From: JACKII01 sp963807085
GTDB taxonomy: Bacteria; Pseudomonadota; Alphaproteobacteria; Bin95
DNA length: 64,000 nucleotides
Assembly: GCA_963807085.1 (NCBI GenBank)
Contig: CAWEBB010000014.1
Span: 104,246 to 168,245 of the forward strand
Direction: 5' to 3'
This document shows positions 60,397 through 64,000 of this stretch, piece after piece; position 1 is the first letter of the stretch, and each line of letters opens with the position of its first letter. A model generated the notes under the pieces. It ran no database searches and was not told the origin of the DNA. It saw only the letters and a program-made list of their open reading frames with translations. A program made the translations under genes and the position numbers.

Positions 60397-62198
60397 AACG
60401 CCGCCTCGTGGATGCGCTGGAAGGCCGGGTTCCGCGCCGCAAGCTCCTCATAGGTGCCGGAACCTGCGATCCGTCCGCCCGCGAGGATGAAAATGCGGTC
60501 GCATCGGCGCACGGTGCTAAGCCGATGGGTGATCATGATGACCGTTTTCTGCTGCCCCAGCCCTTCCACCGCTTCCATCACCGCTTTTTCGGTTGCGGTA
60601 TCGAGCGCGCTGGTTGCCTCGTCGAACACAATCACGTCCGGGTCGCGGTAAAGCGCCCGGGCGATGCCGACCCGCTGCCGCTGGCCGCCGGAGATGCGCG
60701 CGCCCCGCTCCCCGACCTCGGTCGCGTAGCCATCCGGCAATTGAGATGCGAAGTCGTGCAGGCGTGCGGCGCGGGCGGCACGCTCTACGGCTTTTGGGTC
60801 GATCTCGTCCTCGGGGACGCCGAAAGCGATATTCGCTGCCAAGCTCTTGTCGGCCAGATAGATGCTTTGCGGCACATAACCGACCGACCGGCGCCACCGC
60901 TTCACGTTAGCGGCATTGATCTCGACGCCGTCGACGTACATCTCGCCCGACTGCGGCGAAAGAAGGCCGAGAAGGATGTCAACGATGGTGGACTTGCCGG
61001 CACCGGTTTCTCCCACCAGACCGACAGTGCTGTATGCCTCGATCTCCAGCGTGAGGTCTTCCAGCGACGGCCGCGCTGCCTGCGGATAGGTGTAGGTGAC
61101 GTCGCGCAGCGCAATGCTCTTGGCGGGCTTCAGCGGCGGACCATCCGGCAGGGAGGTGAAGAAATTGGGCTGCGACGAGCCGGGCCCGTGCAGATCGGCA
61201 TGCAGTTCATCCAGGGCGGCACGGCCGAAGCGGATGCGCGCCAGCGACCGAAACACCTGTTGCAACTCGGGAAAAAGCCGCGCGCCCGCAAAGGCATACG
61301 CCCCCAGCACGGGCAGCACCGATTGCAGCTGCCCCCCCCGCTCGGCCAGCAGCCACAGCACAAACACGAGCATACCGCCGATCGCGATCCCTTCGAGCGC
61401 ATGGCGTGGCAATTCAGCGGTGATTTCCGCCCTGGCATGCGCGTCGGCCATGCGCCGGGCCGGCTCGCGGAACCGGCGGAGGTAGGACTCCTCCAGATCG
61501 AGAACCTTCACTTCCTTGACGCCGCCGAACGCCTCCTGGGCGACCTGGAAGCGCTCCTGGTTGGCCGCGTGCCGGATCCGCCCCAGCCTGGCAAGGCTGC
61601 GGTGCGCCAGCATCAGGATCAGGCCGTAGCTGACAACCGCGATACCGGCCGCGAACAGGGCGCCAACCGGCTCCAGCCAGATCAGCAGGCCTGCGATAGC
61701 GATGGCGATGGCGCCATGGGCCAAAAGCCGTATGGCGGCATCGATGGGGCCATCCACCACAATCGCCACTTCCGAGAGGATGGATTTCCCGAGATCCGCC
61801 GTGTTCCGGTTGAGAAACCACTCGTACGGCCGCGACAGGTACCGCCCCATCAGCCGGGAGGCGAGGCTGTGAATGCGCATCTTGGTGAATCGGGTCAGCG
61901 CGTAAAAAGTTGCGGCGCGAACGCAAACGCCGACGACCACCGTCACAAAGACGATGCCCGCGAGCGCCATGAGGAAGTCCATGCGGGATTCCACCCCTAG
62001 CGCCGACCGCAACCCAAGCAGCCGCTCATTGCTGTCGGCCAGGGACGGGTCCGCCAGAACGGACAGGAATGGAAGGACCGACGCGACGCCCAACATGTCG
62101 ACGAACGCCATGGTCACGGTCAGCGCCGTGAGGGCAGCGAACTGGGCCCGCTCGCGCTTATCGAGCAAATCATAAATACTATGGTACGTATGAAACAT
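60393..62198 (-). CDS. ABC exporter/flippase, PglK-like
   Basis: A 601-residue half-transporter: six membrane helices in about 20-310, then an ATPase with Walker A GETGAGKSTIVDI, signature ISGGQRQRVGIARALY and Walker B VIVFDEATSALD, and an H-loop MITHRLSTV. The short N-terminal part and LSVLADPSLADSNERL resemble PglK-type lipid-linked oligosaccharide flippases. It is coupled to two GT2 genes, which supports transport of a lipid-linked glycan across the inner membrane. Its promoter probably lies in the 137 bp to the right (62199-62335), where nothing else is seen. Confidence 0.9.
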   Translation of the reverse strand: MFHTYHSIYDLLDKRERAQFAALTALTVTMAFVDMLGVASVLPFLSVLADPSLADSNERLLGLRSALGVESRMDFLMALAGIVFVTVVVGVCVRAATFYALTRFTKMRIHSLASRLMGRYLSRPYEWFLNRNTADLGKSILSEVAIVVDGPIDAAIRLLAHGAIAIAIAGLLIWLEPVGALFAAGIAVVSYGLILMLAHRSLARLGRIRHAANQERFQVAQEAFGGVKEVKVLDLEESYLRRFREPARRMADAHARAEITAELPRHALEGIAIGGMLVFVLWLLAERGGQLQSVLPVLGAYAFAGARLFPELQQVFRSLARIRFGRAALDELHADLHGPGSSQPNFFTSLPDGPPLKPAKSIALRDVTYTYPQAARPSLEDLTLEIEAYSTVGLVGETGAGKSTIVDILLGLLSPQSGEMYVDGVEINAANVKRWRRSVGYVPQSIYLADKSLAANIAFGVPEDEIDPKAVERAARAARLHDFASQLPDGYATEVGERGARISGGQRQRVGIARALYRDPDVIVFDEATSALDTATEKAVMEAVEGLGQQKTVIMITHRLSTVRRCDRIFILAGGRIAGSGTYEELAARNPAFQRIHEAAL

Positions 62199-62335
62199 GG
62201 GGGTGTGTAACGGTCCGGGGGTTCAGCACGCATTAACTCTCATTAAACGAGGAGAGCGCTGGATGGTTCCTGCGCACGCATGAATTAAGAAGTTTGATAC
62301 TAGCGTAGACGGACCGCGGTCAAGGGCCGGCTTTC

Positions 62336-64000
62336 CTAGAAAGTGGAAGCCTGCCTGCCGGAGCGCCGCTCCTGAATTAGCCGGGCCCGGCGGGGATCCG
62401 ATTCGCGAAGGGCCCGCCGCACCGCTGCCGGAGCCGCCATGTAAGCCAGCCAGGGCCACGTGCCGCCGGACAACGGCCGCGCCGCCAGCGCCTGCAGAAC
62501 CAGCCGCCGGCCGGCCCAGGCATCACCGCTGTCTTCGCTCAGTTCGCGGCGGGCGCTTTCCAACAGATAAAGGTGCTCCAACTTGGCCCGGCGCAGCGCG
62601 TGGCGGTTGCGGAAGAACAGCATTTCCCGCGCCCGCATGTTGGCCCTGAAGCGCAGCGAGCGCCGCTCGCCTGGATCGTCTTCATGCACCCGCACCATAA
62701 CTCGCGGGACGGTAACCATTTCGAAAAGGCGCGCCGCCCGTTGGAAAAGATCCCAATCCTCGATGGCAGGCAGGCTCTCGTCAAAGCCGCCGATAGTCTC
62801 CAGCACCTCGCGCCGGAACAGGAGGGAAGAGGCGCCACCGTGCACGACTACCCGCAACAACATGGCTTCGAATACCTGACCCTGAACCGGCGTGCCGACG
62901 ACGTCGGCGCGGCCATCGGGGCGAATGAATTCGGAGAGCGCATAGCAAAAGCCGACATGGGCCGGTGCTGCTTGCAGCGCCGCTACCTGGGCTTCTAGCT
63001 TTCCTGCCTTCCAGGCATCGTCGGAATCGAGGAACGCGACGAACTCGCCGCGTGCTTCGGCAATGCCCCGATTGCGCGCCGCAGCAACGCCGCCGTTCGC
63101 CGCCTGGTGCACCACCCTCAGGCGCTTGTCGTCCAATGCTTGAAGACGTGAAACCGTATCGTCGGTCGACCCATCATCAATGACCAGCAATTCGAAATTG
63201 TGATGGCTCTGCCTGAGTACGCTTTCCGCTGCCCGGCAAACCAGCCGTGCCCTGTTGTAGGTGGGGATAATGATGCTGACCAAAGGCGAGCTACATCGTT
63301 TTGACGCTATAACCTCCCGGTTTTCCGCGTCCCTTGCTGGCCGAGGTGGGCGGCGTGCGAAGCGGTCGCAAAAGCCGGCGCGACTGCGGGCAGCAACCGG
63401 CCCCAATGTCCCGAGCAGCCTGTCCCAGGGGCGCCTGCCACCGACCCGCTGCTCGAGTTCGGCCAGCTTTGGCGCGATCAAGCGGTCCGGATCGTTCGCC
63501 TCAATAAACCCCAGCGCCTCTATTATCGCGCTGCGGTAAGCGCGGATTCTGGCGCGCGCTTCCAGTTCGGCAATGACCTCTTCCAAAACAGCCGCCCCGG
63601 CCGCCAAGCCGTCCGGCGTCAGGCGGCGGCCGCTAAGCGAGCTTTCCCCGGCGGGCGGGCGGCGGTAGAGCGAAAGCCCATTCATTGTTCTGACCGTGCC
63701 TACGCCGCGGGCGAAGGCGAGCATTGCCAGTGCGCCGTCGTCGTTGACGGTCCAGTCGGCTTGCCAGCCCCCGCTCATGAGGTAAGCCTCGCGCGACCAT
63801 AACAGCGCACATGGTGGAGACCAGGCTCCTACCAGCCAGGCTGCAAGCGGATCCTCCGCGCGCGGGAGAGCAGCGCTTGGTGGTGCTGCAACCCAGATTT
63901 CCGCGCGCTGTTCGTACCGGTCCCAAGGACATAGCGCCACCAGCGGCTTGTCCTGCTGCCCGTGATCCAGTGCAGCGCCCAGCGCCTCCAGGGCGCGGGG
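62336..64000 (-). CDS. Two-domain GT2 glycosyltransferase (N-terminus beyond window)
   Basis: An open minus-strand frame of at least 554 codons running off the right edge. The visible N-terminal part (to about 190 residues from the edge) is the end of one GT-A domain (ALLWSREAYLMSGGWQADWTVNDDGALAM, LSLYRR). A second complete GT2 domain follows: PLVSIIIPTYNRARLVCRAA, LVIDDGSTDDTVSRL, FVAFLDSDDAWKAGKLE and LETIGGFDESLPAIEDWDLFQRA. Tandem-GT2 proteins can add two sugars, or polymerise. It ends 137 bp before the flippase gene on the same strand. Confidence 0.88.
   Translation of the reverse strand, partial: PRALEALGAALDHGQQDKPLVALCPWDRYEQRAEIWVAAPPSAALPRAEDPLAAWLVGAWSPPCALLWSREAYLMSGGWQADWTVNDDGALAMLAFARGVGTVRTMNGLSLYRRPPAGESSLSGRRLTPDGLAAGAAVLEEVIAELEARARIRAYRSAIIEALGFIEANDPDRLIAPKLAELEQRVGGRRPWDRLLGTLGPVAARSRAGFCDRFARRPPRPARDAENREVIASKRCSSPLVSIIIPTYNRARLVCRAAESVLRQSHHNFELLVIDDGSTDDTVSRLQALDDKRLRVVHQAANGGVAAARNRGIAEARGEFVAFLDSDDAWKAGKLEAQVAALQAAPAHVGFCYALSEFIRPDGRADVVGTPVQGQVFEAMLLRVVVHGGASSLLFRREVLETIGGFDESLPAIEDWDLFQRAARLFEMVTVPRVMVRVHEDDPGERRSLRFRANMRAREMLFFRNRHALRRAKLEHLYLLESARRELSEDSGDAWAGRRLVLQALAARPLSGGTWPWLAYMAAPAAVRRALRESDPRRARLIQERRSGRQASTF

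Overview
The window looks like chromosomal DNA of an alphaproteobacterium, probably Rhodospirillales-like. It has high GC, the tsf-pyrH-frr-uppS-cdsA-dxr-rseP-bamA-fabZ-lpxA order ends in lpxI rather than lpxH, and a fused TRAP permease, LysR, Fe-ADH and acyl-CoA dehydrogenase genes fill the accessory space. No complete rRNA or tRNA gene and no CRISPR array was seen.

Layout. (1) 1-10.1 kb, minus strand: one long translation, isoprenoid, envelope and lipid A operon, tightly packed with several ATGA overlaps. Two usual members are not in their usual places: lpxD (bamA is followed directly by fabZ) and rpsB (nothing precedes tsf). (2) 10.4-16.6 kb: a LysR regulator, a threonine-synthase-like PLP enzyme, an SDR, a fused TRAP permease and an iron-containing alcohol dehydrogenase, probably a catabolic locus. 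(3) 16.8-20.8 kb: a PRC-barrel secreted protein, an outer-membrane beta-barrel and typA/bipA. (4) 20.9-33.3 kb, all minus strand: a degradative group (RidA, AHL-lactonase-like metallohydrolase, PEP-mutase/isocitrate-lyase family enzyme, D-aminoacylase-like amidohydrolase, SnoaL-like protein), tag, a Dpp-type ABC importer without its ATPases, an odd structured intergenic element, then a flavin redox operon (ferredoxin reductase, nitroreductase, acyl-CoA dehydrogenase with a frameshift). (5) 33.5-39.7 kb: a DUF3300/DUF2950 pair, an alpha/beta hydrolase, DUF169, a TTC38-like TPR protein and DUF924.

(6) 39.8-45.7 kb is a mobile-element graveyard: a tyrosine-integrase N-terminus, IS5, IS3, IS66 and IS21 remnants. 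Between them lie stress-type cargo genes: an AI-2E family permease, a broken ctaG, a manganese catalase and a Tat-exported orphan, the last two visibly richer in GC than the rest. (7) 45.8-64 kb is a surface-glycan locus: a polytopic GT-C-like protein, five GT2 glycosyltransferases (one frameshifted, one two-domain and cut by the window edge), a polysaccharide deacetylase, a methyltransferase and two ABC exporters. It is split at 54.7-58.3 kb by an IS1595 element, an IS256 remnant, an apparently intact IS3 element and the C-terminal remnant of a large serine recombinase. The recombinase remnant ends inside a 3' tRNA fragment, which looks like an old attachment site.

Most striking: the tRNA-fragment/recombinase junction at 57.8 kb, the 160-bp inverted-repeat element with an intrinsic terminator upstream of the ABC importer at 29.9 kb, the missing lpxD and rpsB, and the uncharacterised lactonase/amidohydrolase cassette. 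No single clearly new defence or biosynthetic system can be shown from the sequence alone.
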